Assembly: GCA_900556605.1 (NCBI GenBank)
Contig: USPC01000001.1
Coordinates: 36,043 to 100,042 of the forward strand
Length of the DNA: 64,000 bases
Direction of reading: 5' to 3'
From: an uncultured Collinsella sp.
GTDB lineage: Bacteria; Actinomycetota; Coriobacteriia; Coriobacteriales; Coriobacteriaceae
Position numbers and translations under genes: made by a program. Below the pieces are notes generated by a model. It saw only the letters and a program-made list of their open reading frames with translations. It was not told where the DNA came from and did not search any database. This document shows positions 44,008 to 52,028 of this stretch, in pieces (within the stretch, counting starts at the first letter, position 1; each line of letters opens with the position of its first letter).

Positions 44008-47007
44008 CTATTTCTTAAGAAGGTACGAATAGCTGTCGCGCACAGCCCTGATGGTCAGGCGGACGGCCTCGGGAAGACCGGTGTTGACGGCATCGACCGA
44101 GACGGTGCGGACCGTGCCGGCGACGCGGACCTTAAAGTGATCCTCGTCCACGGCCAGGAAGCCCTCGTTCTCGGAGTTCTCCATGTCCTCCTCGCTCCAG
44201 AACAGGGTGAGCTTGTCCTTGTAGGGACGACCCTCCTGGTAGGGGCAGAACACGGCGCAGTTGCCGCACTCGTTGCACATGCCGTCGACGTGGACGACCT
44301 GATGCTTGGCCAGGCCCGGCACCTTAATGGCAACGTTGGCGCGGTTGGGGCACACGTCGCAGCAGACCTCGCACACCGAGCCGCAGCCCAGGCAGCGGGT
44401 CTTGGTGCAGTTGCGCTTGTCGCGGCACAGCGACCCCTTGCGCTCGTAGCAGGTGTCCTCGCGGCCAGCCTGCTCGTTGCAATCGGCGTACTTGTTAAAG
44501 TCCACGCCGGCGATGGCACGGGCGACCTCGGCGGCGTCGGCAATAGCCTCAACCACGGTGGCAGGACCGCGACGGCAGTCGCCCGCAGCCCAGACGCCCT
44601 CGACGCCGGTGGAGGTGGCGGCAAGGCGGCCGCGACGGTCGTGCTCGACGCCCGCGGCATCGTACAGGCTGGCATCGATGCCCTCGCCCACGGCGCAGAT
44701 CACCGTGGTGGCGGGAAGCTCGACGGTCTCGCCCGTGGCGACGGGGCTGCGACGGCCGCTTGCATCCGGCTCGCCAAGTTCCATAACATCGCAGGTCAGC
44801 ACGGCGCCGTTAAGTGCCTTGGGCGCCAGCAGCTCGCAGAACTCAACGCCATCGGCAAGAGCAAGATCGAGCTCTTCCTCGTCGGCGGGCATCTGCTTCT
44901 TGGTGCGGCGATACACCAGGCGCACGTTCTTCACACCAGCCAGGCGCTTGGCCACGCGGGCCGCATCCATGGCGGTGTTGCCGGCGCCAATGACTACGAC
45001 GTCCTCGCCCAGCTCGAGCTTCTCGCCCTTCTTGGCGGCCTCGAGGAACTCCAGCACGTCGAGCTCGGCACCCTCGCCCAGGCCGGCGGAACCGGGCATC
45101 CAGGCACCGGTGGCCACGACAACGTCGGTAAAGCCCTGAGCCTTGAGCTCTTCGATGGACTCCACGCGAGCATTGAGCTGCACCTTGGCACCAAAGGCCA
45201 GGCAGAGCTCTGCGTCGTGGGAGATATCGTCGCTCGCAATGCGGAACTCAGGAATCACGTGACGGACCACGCCGCCGAGCGAATCGCGGGCCTCGAAGAT
45301 GGTGACGGGCACGCCGGCACGCGTCAGGAAGAACGCCGTCGCCAGACCGGCCGGACCGCCGCCGATAACGGCAACGTTGCGCTCGCCGTCGTTGGCGATG
45401 GCCTGAGCGCGCAGCTTGGGCAGCACGGCGGTCATGGCCTCGCGGGCAGCCTTGAGCTTGCTGGCGCGAATCTGGGCGCCCTCGGGCTCGTAAAATGCAC
45501 GCTCGCAGGCACGGCCGCAGGGATGCGGGCAGATGGTGCCGGTAATGAACGGCAGGGCGTTGCGCTCGATGATGATGTTGAGCGCGTCCTCGTAGCGACC
45601 CTCGTCAACAGCCGCCAAGTAGGCGGGAATATCCTGCTGGATAGGGCAGCTCGTGCGGCACGGCGTGGTAAAGCAGTCGGAAAGCGGGCTCTTGCCGGCG
45701 ACCTTGCGGTCGGGCAGCGGGCGCAGCGGCTTCTTGTAGAGCGGGTTGGTGAGCGAGTCGTTCTGGATCGCCGTCACGGCCTCGAGAGAGACGCCCTCAA
45801 ACGGCTTGCCGTCCAGATCGGTGAACTCGCCAGCCATCTGGCTAAAGCGCTCGTAGCCACCGGGCTTGAGCACGTCGGTCGCCAGGGTGACGGGCCAAAT
45901 ACCGGCATCGTACAGGGCGCGGATGTTGTAGACCGTGGCACCGCCGGAGTAGCTGATGCGCAGCTTGCCATCGAACTGCTCGGTAATGCGACGGGCGGCC
46001 TCGATGGTCAGCGAGAACAGCGAACGGCCGGACATGTACATCTCGGTGGAAGGCAGCTCGTTTCTCGTCACGTCGACGGGGAAGGTGTTGGTGAGCTTGA
46101 CGCCAAACTCCAGGCCGCGCTCGGCGCACAGGGCAATCAGGCGCTCGAACATGGGCACGGCGTCGGCCCACTGCAGGTCCTCGCGGAAGTGCGTGTCATC
46201 GAAGACGATGTAGTCAAAGCCCAGCTCGTTCAGACGCTGGCGGGCAAACTCATAGCCCAGCAGCGTGGGGTTGCACTTGATGTAGGTGTTGAGGCCCTTC
46301 TCGGTGATCAGATAGGTCGCGATGCGCTCAATCTCCGCCGGCGGGCAGCCATGCAGGGTAGACTCGGTGATGGAGTTGGAGATGCGTGCCGGGATGGACT
46401 CGACAAACGCGGCGTCGACATGCTCAAACTTGTCCAGGTTGGCGAGCGCCCATGCGCGGCACTCGTTCCAGACGTCAGAGCCGCTGGCGTCCTTCATGCC
46501 CTCGATGTAGGCGTCGACCTTGGGGCTCTTGATACCCTCCAGGTCATAGCCCACGGACATGTTAAAGACAAAGCCGTCCGGGCTGCCCAGGCCGTACTCG
46601 CGAGCGATGAGGTGGCAGGCAAACCATGCCTTCACGTACTCGGCAAAGGCCTGCGGAACCTCGAGCTCGGTCGACCACTCGCAGTTGTAGCACTCGTCCT
46701 GCGCCACGATGCAGGGCTTGTTCACACACTTGGAGAGCTCCTCGCCGTCCATAACCTGAACGGTCTTGAGCTCAAAGAAGCGGGAACCGGCCACATAAGA
46801 GGCCACGATGTTCTGAGCCAGCTGCGTATTGGGACCGGCGGCCGGGCCAAACGGAGTCTCGATGCGCTCGTCAAAAATGGGAAGTACGCCCTCCTGGTTG
46901 GTCGTGACCATCTTGCGCACGCCAAAGATGGCGTCCTGGGTCTTGTGCTCCTCGATGATCCAGTTCATCAGCTGCGAAAACGGGATCGGCCTCATGATGT
47001 CGCTCAT
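44008..47007 (-). CDS. ygfK: YgfK-type iron-sulfur flavoprotein (annotated elsewhere as putative selenate reductase subunit)
   Basis: A 999-residue flavoprotein of the glutamate synthase small-subunit / dihydropyrimidine dehydrogenase type. Residues 1-420 resemble a flavin TIM barrel (FGPAAGPNTQLAQNIVASYV, and SGGATVYNIRALYDAGI). A cysteine domain follows (CRTSCPIQQDIPAYL), then two nucleotide-binding folds (VIGGGPAGLATAFFLTRAG near 545; VVIGAGNTAMDAARVAKRL near 670), and C-terminal Cys motifs (CLGCGSVCEVCCDVCPNRA; CNECGNCAVFCPYQEG). The ATG at 47007 has GGAG upstream; a longer frame adds 41 Arg-rich residues. It is linked to anaerobic purine breakdown, where it may reduce or oxidise purine rings using electrons from the ferredoxin. 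The selenate reductase name is historic. Confidence 0.93.
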   Translation of the reverse strand: MSDIMRPIPFSQLMNWIIEEHKTQDAIFGVRKMVTTNQEGVLPIFDERIETPFGPAAGPNTQLAQNIVASYVAGSRFFELKTVQVMDGEELSKCVNKPCIVAQDECYNCEWSTELEVPQAFAEYVKAWFACHLIAREYGLGSPDGFVFNMSVGYDLEGIKSPKVDAYIEGMKDASGSDVWNECRAWALANLDKFEHVDAAFVESIPARISNSITESTLHGCPPAEIERIATYLITEKGLNTYIKCNPTLLGYEFARQRLNELGFDYIVFDDTHFREDLQWADAVPMFERLIALCAERGLEFGVKLTNTFPVDVTRNELPSTEMYMSGRSLFSLTIEAARRITEQFDGKLRISYSGGATVYNIRALYDAGIWPVTLATDVLKPGGYERFSQMAGEFTDLDGKPFEGVSLEAVTAIQNDSLTNPLYKKPLRPLPDRKVAGKSPLSDCFTTPCRTSCPIQQDIPAYLAAVDEGRYEDALNIIIERNALPFITGTICPHPCGRACERAFYEPEGAQIRASKLKAAREAMTAVLPKLRAQAIANDGERNVAVIGGGPAGLATAFFLTRAGVPVTIFEARDSLGGVVRHVIPEFRIASDDISHDAELCLAFGAKVQLNARVESIEELKAQGFTDVVVATGAWMPGSAGLGEGAELDVLEFLEAAKKGEKLELGEDVVVIGAGNTAMDAARVAKRLAGVKNVRLVYRRTKKQMPADEEELDLALADGVEFCELLAPKALNGAVLTCDVMELGEPDASGRRSPVATGETVELPATTVICAVGEGIDASLYDAAGVEHDRRGRLAATSTGVEGVWAAGDCRRGPATVVEAIADAAEVARAIAGVDFNKYADCNEQAGREDTCYERKGSLCRDKRNCTKTRCLGCGSVCEVCCDVCPNRANVAIKVPGLAKHQVVHVDGMCNECGNCAVFCPYQEGRPYKDKLTLFWSEEDMENSENEGFLAVDEDHFKVRVAGTVRTVSVDAVNTGLPEAVRLTIRAVRDSYSYLLKK

Positions 47008-47155
47008 AGTGAGCTCCTCTCTGTAACGCCCGGCGAGACCGCGCGGCGGGCGCAAATACGGTGTAGCGCTAGCACAGCGCCGGCGACCCCGCGGAGGTCG
47101 CCTATACGCGCGTCGGATGCGGCGAAACATCCGACGCGCGTGAATCTACTTGTAA

Positions 47156-48511
47156 TTAGTAGGCGCGATCGTTGAGCGTGCTCCAGAGCTTCTTGGACTC
47201 GGCCATGGTCCACGCGTTGATCTTGTCCTCATCAATGCCAACGAACTCGCGATCCTTGTACAGGACGCGGCCGTTGATGATGGTGGTGCGGCAGTTTTTG
47301 CCCATCATGCCAAAGAGCATGTGGCCGTCGATGTTCTCCTCACTCAGCGGCGTAAAGGGCTTGTAGTCCATAACGATGACGTCGGCGGCAGCGCCGGCCT
47401 CGAGCACACCGAGCTTGCGATCGAAATACTTGCTCGCCATCTTGGCGTTGTTCTCGAACAGCATGGTCATGGCCTCGCACCAGCCCACGTTGGGCATGGC
47501 GGCGTTGTGGCGCTGAATGATCAGGAAGACCTTAAGGCTCTCGAGCATATCGTGGGTGTAGGCGTCGGTGCCCATGCACACGGGGATGCCGCGGCGGAAG
47601 AACTCGAGCACGGGGGCGCAGCCCACGGCGTTGCCCATATTGGATTCGGGGTTGTTGACGAGCCAGGTGCCGGACTCCTTGACGATGTCCATCTCGGCGG
47701 GCGTCACGTGGATGCAGTGGCCGAGCATGGTGTCGGGCCCGAGCAGGTCGTGCTGCAGCAGGCGCTCGACGGGGCTGATGCCACCGCGGTTGAGGCGGGA
47801 ATCCCACACATCGTTCATGCCCTCGCACACGTGGATGTGGAAACCGGTCAGGCCGTTGTTGGCCTCGGCCATCTTATCCATGGTCTCGTCCGAAAGCGTA
47901 AAGGTGGCGTGACCGCCAAACATGGCGGCGATCATGTGGTTGTCGCTATCGCGACGCTCCTTGGCGGCCCACTGGGCAAACTCGGCGTTCTCGGCAATGG
48001 CCTGGTCGCATTTTTCCTGACCGCGGCGATCGGAGACCTCGTAGCACAGGCACGAACGCATGCCCAGCTCCTGCGCGGCGTCCTTAATGGTAAAGAGGCT
48101 TCCCGGGATCTCGCAGAAGCTCGCATGGTGATCGAAGATCGTGGTGACGCCATCACGGATGGAGTCCAAAATCGTGGCATAGGCGCTGGCCTTGGTGCCG
48201 TCGAGCGTCAGGTTGTCGTCGATCTTCCACCACTGCTGCTCAAGATTCTCCAGGAAGTTGGTGGGGTTGCAGCCCTTAATGGCAAGGCCGCGAGCCAGAC
48301 CCGAGTAGATGTGGGTGTGGCAGTTGATGAGTCCGGGCATGATGAGGTTGCCCTGGGCGTCGACGTACTCGGCATCCGGGTACTTAGCCTTGAGCTCGCG
48401 CTCGGGGCCCACTTCGACGATCGTATCTCCGTCAATAGCGACTGCACCGTTGGGAATGAACGGAGTCTGAGCGTTGCGGGTAAAGACGGAACCGTTAGCA
48501 ACCAGAAGCAT
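47156..48511 (-). CDS. ssnA: Amidohydrolase SsnA
   Basis: A 451-residue metal-dependent aminohydrolase of the guanine deaminase / chlorohydrolase type. The HxH metal motif lies in MPGLINCHTHIYSGLARGL near residue 60, later His ligands in HIHVCEGMNDVWDSR and MLGHCIHVTPAEMD, and the metal Asp in CMGTDAYTHDMLES. I start at the ATG at 48511 with AAGGGAG upstream. In E. coli ssnA is next to ygfK and xdhD, as here, and it is one of the genes tied to urate breakdown in anaerobes; its substrate is probably a purine-derived ring amide. Confidence 0.92.
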   Translation of the reverse strand: MLLVANGSVFTRNAQTPFIPNGAVAIDGDTIVEVGPERELKAKYPDAEYVDAQGNLIMPGLINCHTHIYSGLARGLAIKGCNPTNFLENLEQQWWKIDDNLTLDGTKASAYATILDSIRDGVTTIFDHHASFCEIPGSLFTIKDAAQELGMRSCLCYEVSDRRGQEKCDQAIAENAEFAQWAAKERRDSDNHMIAAMFGGHATFTLSDETMDKMAEANNGLTGFHIHVCEGMNDVWDSRLNRGGISPVERLLQHDLLGPDTMLGHCIHVTPAEMDIVKESGTWLVNNPESNMGNAVGCAPVLEFFRRGIPVCMGTDAYTHDMLESLKVFLIIQRHNAAMPNVGWCEAMTMLFENNAKMASKYFDRKLGVLEAGAAADVIVMDYKPFTPLSEENIDGHMLFGMMGKNCRTTIINGRVLYKDREFVGIDEDKINAWTMAESKKLWSTLNDRAY

Positions 48512-48707
48512 AAATGCTCCCTTCAACATCAGAGGCGGGGTTTGACACCTCTGACATGGCGGAAGTGCGAAGCGCCGGCCTACACCGGAAACGGGCCCTC
48601 TCCCGTCAACGCTTCACCAAAGGGACAAGCCCTTTGAAGTGCGGCTTGGCGCCGCATGGCGCCGGCGGACGAGGCGATGCGTCCGCCGGCGAATAGCACC
48701 GGATTGG

Positions 48708-50102
48708 TTACTTCTTGCTCTCGGGCAGGACCAGATCCACGGCGGCATCCTTGGCGGCATCGATGTGCTGAGCCACGACCGGCGTCTGCGGAAGGATCAG
48801 GTTAAGGACAATGGCCATGATGGCGGTGGGGGTCACGGCGTTGGAGCCGATGACGGTGGACACCCAGGTGGGCATGCCCTCGCCGGCAAGGCAACCGCTG
48901 GCCATCCAGATACCCAGGCCAAAGACAACAGAGGTGCCGACGATGGTGGTGGTGCGCTGCGTGAGACCCTCGCGGGTGAACATGCGCACACCGTTCATGG
49001 TGATGGTGCCAAAGACGCCGACGGTCGCGCCGCCGATGACAGGCTGCGGGATGGCGGAAAGGACGGCAGAGAGCTGCGGGAACAGGCCGGCGATGGCAAA
49101 GACGGCCGCGATGATCACAAAGACCCACTTGTTGACGACCTTGTTGGAGCAGATGATGCCCACGTTCTGGCCAAGGGCGCTGGTGGGAAGACCGCCCAGC
49201 AGGCCGCCGACCATAGAGGTGAGGCCCTGGGACACAATAGCGCCGGAGAGCTCACGCTCGGTGGGCATACGGTCGATGGAGCCCAGGCAGGCGGCGGAAA
49301 CGTCACCGATAACCTGGATGGCGACCATGGGGAACACGACAGCGAGGGTAATGCAGACCTCGGGATCAAACTCGAGCGCGTAGGGCATGAGCTTGGGAAG
49401 GGCGAAGACCTGGGCGGTAGCGACGCTGGAGAAGTCGATCATGCCAAAGGGGATGGAGACGATCATGCCAACAATCATGCCAAAGAACACAGATCCCAGC
49501 TTGAGCGTGCCCTTGCCAAAGTTAGCGAGCGCAAAGACCACGGCGAAGGTGATAAGAGCAACGCACCAGGCCTGCGGAGTGCCCCACAGCGGCGTACCCA
49601 TACCGCCGGCCATATACTTGACGGCCGTGGGATACAGCGAAACGCCGATGGAGAAGATGACCGTACCGGTCACGACGGGCGGGAACAGCCACTTGATCTT
49701 GCTGTAAGCCAGACCAAAGAGGACCGCGACGGCGCCGCCGACGATCTCGCCGCCCAGCAGCGCACCAAAGCTAAAGCCCGAGGCACCCATGGCCTGGAGG
49801 GCCGGGAGGAACGCGAACGAAACGCCCATGACGATGGGCAGGCCGCCGCCGATGCGACGGAAGGGAGCGAAGGCCTGAAGGGCCGTGTCGATTGCCGAAA
49901 GAATGAGCGCGACCTGGATGATGTCGGTGCTCTGCTGGCTATTAAAGCCGTAGACGCCGGCCATGATGACAGCCGGGGTGATGATACCGGCAAACGAAGC
50001 CAGTACGTGCTGAAGGGCACACGGGATCATTTCCTTAACGGGAGGCATGCCTTCACGAGTGAACAGGGCTTCAGTGCCGTTCTTAACCGTCTCCTGGGTC
50101 AT
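48708..50102 (-). CDS. NCS2 family purine permease
   Basis: A 464-residue proton-coupled purine transporter of the nucleobase-ascorbate (NAT/NCS2) type with about 12-14 membrane segments. The family signature is visible as ALGQNVGIICSNKVVNKW near residue 300, with the usual Thr replaced by Asn; the first-helix QHVLASFAGIITPAVIMAGV and PVIGGATVGVFGTITMNG also match. Xanthine or urate is the likely substrate, but the signature does not decide between them. The start at 50102 gives a normal N-terminus. It is the first gene of the right arm, upstream of ssnA, and divergent from the second YheO-type regulator. Confidence 0.88.
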   Translation of the reverse strand: MTQETVKNGTEALFTREGMPPVKEMIPCALQHVLASFAGIITPAVIMAGVYGFNSQQSTDIIQVALILSAIDTALQAFAPFRRIGGGLPIVMGVSFAFLPALQAMGASGFSFGALLGGEIVGGAVAVLFGLAYSKIKWLFPPVVTGTVIFSIGVSLYPTAVKYMAGGMGTPLWGTPQAWCVALITFAVVFALANFGKGTLKLGSVFFGMIVGMIVSIPFGMIDFSSVATAQVFALPKLMPYALEFDPEVCITLAVVFPMVAIQVIGDVSAACLGSIDRMPTERELSGAIVSQGLTSMVGGLLGGLPTSALGQNVGIICSNKVVNKWVFVIIAAVFAIAGLFPQLSAVLSAIPQPVIGGATVGVFGTITMNGVRMFTREGLTQRTTTIVGTSVVFGLGIWMASGCLAGEGMPTWVSTVIGSNAVTPTAIMAIVLNLILPQTPVVAQHIDAAKDAAVDLVLPESKK

Positions 50103-50454
50103 TTGACCACCAATCCTCGAAATAGTTGTTTTCGCATCTAACGTTCTATTGTGACGCAGTGCGGGGTTGAGGTTGTGCCTTCGTTGCATATCGTATTAAA
50201 GATGATTCTCATTCTCAATAATAATTTTTTGTTATCAGACTATTCTTCAGCTGAAATTGCGCATTTCCGCAGGTCAGGAAAGTGTCTGGTCAAAATAACA
50301 TCTAACATTTCTTTTGGTCAACCGTTTACCGCTAAATTCCTACCGTTCGTCTGCATTACGCAATGTACCTGCGGATATACGAGATGATGGGCAGCGTGTT
50401 ACCATGAGAAAAAATTGTTATGAACATTTCCGATTTCACCCAAAGGAGTTGCCC
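50103..50454. promoter_or_regulatory. Divergent promoter region of the permease operon and regulator, with a Fur-like box
   Basis: This AT-rich 352-bp gap must drive both the permease operon and the regulator. At 50201-50219 the minus strand reads ATTGAGAATGAGAATCATC, which resembles a Fur box (GAGAATGAGAATCAT). No copy of the AACAAA-N3-TTTGTT palindrome from the other regulator region is seen. Confidence 0.45.
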
Positions 50455-51111
50455 GTGAACGAGACCGTACGTCGCTTTTTGCCGATGGTCGATTTTCTGG
50501 AGCAGATACTCGGCAAAAACAGCGAAATCGTGCTGCACGATTTCTCGGATCCCGACCACGCCATCGTTGATATTCGCAACGGCATCGTGAGCGGCCGCAA
50601 GGTCGGCGGTCCCGCCACCGATCTGGCACTCAAGATCATGCACGACGCCAAGTATCGCGACCTGCCGTTTATTACGGGCTACGAGGGGCGCGGTGCCGGC
50701 GGCAAGACGTTGGAGTCAGCGACGTACTTTATCCGCGAGAATGACGAGATCGTCGGTATGCTCTGCGTTAACACCGACCTCTCGACTGTGCGCTCCATCA
50801 ACGCCATGGCGCAGCAGCTCATGGCGTGCTTCGACGCGGCGCCGACGCGCACGGAGCCCGCCCCTATCGAGGTCGAAAGCCTTTCGGAGTCCACACAGGA
50901 GCTCATCGACCGCAGCATTGCCGAGTTGCTGAGCGCGCGCGGGCTGGATGTAGCGTCGCTTGGTCAGAGCGACCGCGTGGACGTCATTCGCCACCTCAAC
51001 GGTAACGGGGTGTTCATGCTCAAGGGCGCCGTGGCCTGCGCCGCCTCCGCGCTGGGCATCTCGGAGCCCAGCGTCTACCGCTACCTGCAAAAAGTCCGCA
51101 AGGAAGGCTAA
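50455..51111 (+). CDS. YheO-type PAS and helix-turn-helix regulator (second copy)
   Basis: Same architecture as 20746-21399: a YheO PAS domain (KNSEIVLHDFSDPDHAIVDI, RNGIVSGRKVGGPATDLA, YFIRENDEIVGMLCVNTDLS) and a C-terminal DauR-type helix-turn-helix (VACAASALGISEPSVYRYLQ). I choose the GTG at 50455 because AAAGGAGTTGCCC precedes it; upstream ATGs lack a site. Length is 218 residues. It is divergent from the purine permease operon and most likely senses a purine or a breakdown product. Each arm of the purine set thus has its own regulator of the same type. Confidence 0.85.
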   Translation: MNETVRRFLPMVDFLEQILGKNSEIVLHDFSDPDHAIVDIRNGIVSGRKVGGPATDLALKIMHDAKYRDLPFITGYEGRGAGGKTLESATYFIRENDEIVGMLCVNTDLSTVRSINAMAQQLMACFDAAPTRTEPAPIEVESLSESTQELIDRSIAELLSARGLDVASLGQSDRVDVIRHLNGNGVFMLKGAVACAASALGISEPSVYRYLQKVRKEG

Positions 51112-51128
51112 CGAGCAAAATGGAGCGC

Positions 51129-51255
51129 GGGCAGTCTTTTTGGGACGGGGCTATTTTAGCTAACCTCCCTCTGCCCACGATTTCGATGAGCCGCAAGTAA
51201 AAGCAATCCTGCATATTGGGGTAGCTAAAATAGCCCCGTCCCAAAAAGACTGCCC
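51129..51255. repeat. Long hairpin with GGGACGGGGCT core between the regulator and ridA
   Basis: Two perfect 34-bp arms (51129-51162 and 51222-51255) flank a 59-base loop. The core GGGACGGGGCT plus TTTTAGCTA is shared with the hairpin at 14131-14235. Like that one it lies at a convergent junction in the purine region. Confidence 0.85.
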
Positions 51256-51287
51256 TTGGTGGCTCCACAAGTGACCCATCGCTTGAC

Positions 51288-51322
51288 AAAAGACCCTGCA
51301 GCTCGTACTGCAGGGTCTTTTT
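51288..51322. terminator. Bidirectional terminator between the regulator and ridA
   Basis: AGACCCTGCAG (51291-51301) pairs perfectly with 51308-51318 around a 6-base loop, followed by TTTTT on the plus strand and by a shorter T-run on the minus strand. It can end the regulator and ridA transcripts. Confidence 0.85.
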
Positions 51323-51351
51323 ACATGTCATGTTTAGTTGTTGCCAACGCC

Positions 51352-51729
51352 TTAGAGGGCGGCGACGACCTCGATCTCGACCAGACCGCCAGCCGGAAGG
51401 GCGGCAACCTGGAAAGCGCTGCGCGCGGGGAACGGGGCCTCGAACTTGGAGGCGTAGATCTCGTTCACGGCGGCGAAGTCGGCAATGTCGGCCAGGTAGA
51501 CCGTGGTCTTGACGACATCGGCAAAGGTGGCACCGGCGGCAGTCAGCAGGGCCTCGACGTTAGCAAGGGACTGCTTGGCCTGGGCCTCGACGCCCTCGGG
51601 CATCTTGCCAGTTGTGGGGTCGATGCCCAGCTGGCCGGACAGGAACACCATGTTGCCGGTCTGGATACCGGGGGAATACGGTCCGATGGCTGCGGGTGCG
51701 TTATCGGAAGACACGACGGTCTTGCTCAT
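51352..51729 (-). CDS. ridA: RidA family reactive imine deaminase
   Basis: RidA hydrolyses reactive enamine/imine intermediates, such as 2-aminoacrylate released by PLP lyases, to keto acids and ammonia. The 125-residue protein has the family start (SSDNAPAAIGPYSPGIQTGN), GQLGIDPTTGKMPEG, and the active-site Arg in PFPARSAFQVAALP near residue 105, with Glu in VEIEVVAAL. It is alone on its transcript between two hairpins. Its presence fits with YgeX, which makes aminoacrylate-type intermediates. Confidence 0.93.
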   Translation of the reverse strand: MSKTVVSSDNAPAAIGPYSPGIQTGNMVFLSGQLGIDPTTGKMPEGVEAQAKQSLANVEALLTAAGATFADVVKTTVYLADIADFAAVNEIYASKFEAPFPARSAFQVAALPAGGLVEIEVVAAL

Positions 51730-52028
51730 GTTTATCTCCTTACGGTTAACTAGAAAGCGTGAGCGCGGCGTTCACACCGGGAGGCACAGTTCGGTCTGAA
51801 CACCGCGCTTGATTGGGATGGTACTCAAGGTTTCTGTTTGATGCAAGAATATTATCAGCTTGCGAGAATATTTTATCGCCCAACGGTCTCCCCGAACCGC
51901 TGAACGGTTCTCATGTGGAGCAGCCAGTCCAAGCTGCTGAAGACTTTATCCCGCTTGGAGCACGGGCATCGCCTGCCGCAACGGCGCCACTATACTTTTG
52001 ATTATCTGAGCATTTTGAAAGGCAGGAT

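Noticed and set aside
40910-44032. Long plus-strand open frame of about 1040 codons opposite xdhD
   Set aside because: It is antisense to clear xdhD and ferredoxin genes, and its composition (runs of Val, Gly, Ala, His, Leu) is typical of a mirror frame in GC-rich coding DNA.
44008-47007. True selenate reductase
   Set aside because: The name is inherited; gene context (xdhD, ssnA, permease) fits purine metabolism, and no molybdopterin oxidoreductase subunit of the selenate type is present.
44137-47175. Long plus-strand open frame of about 1012 codons opposite ygfK
   Set aside because: Antisense shadow of ygfK with no domain signature and no ribosome binding site.
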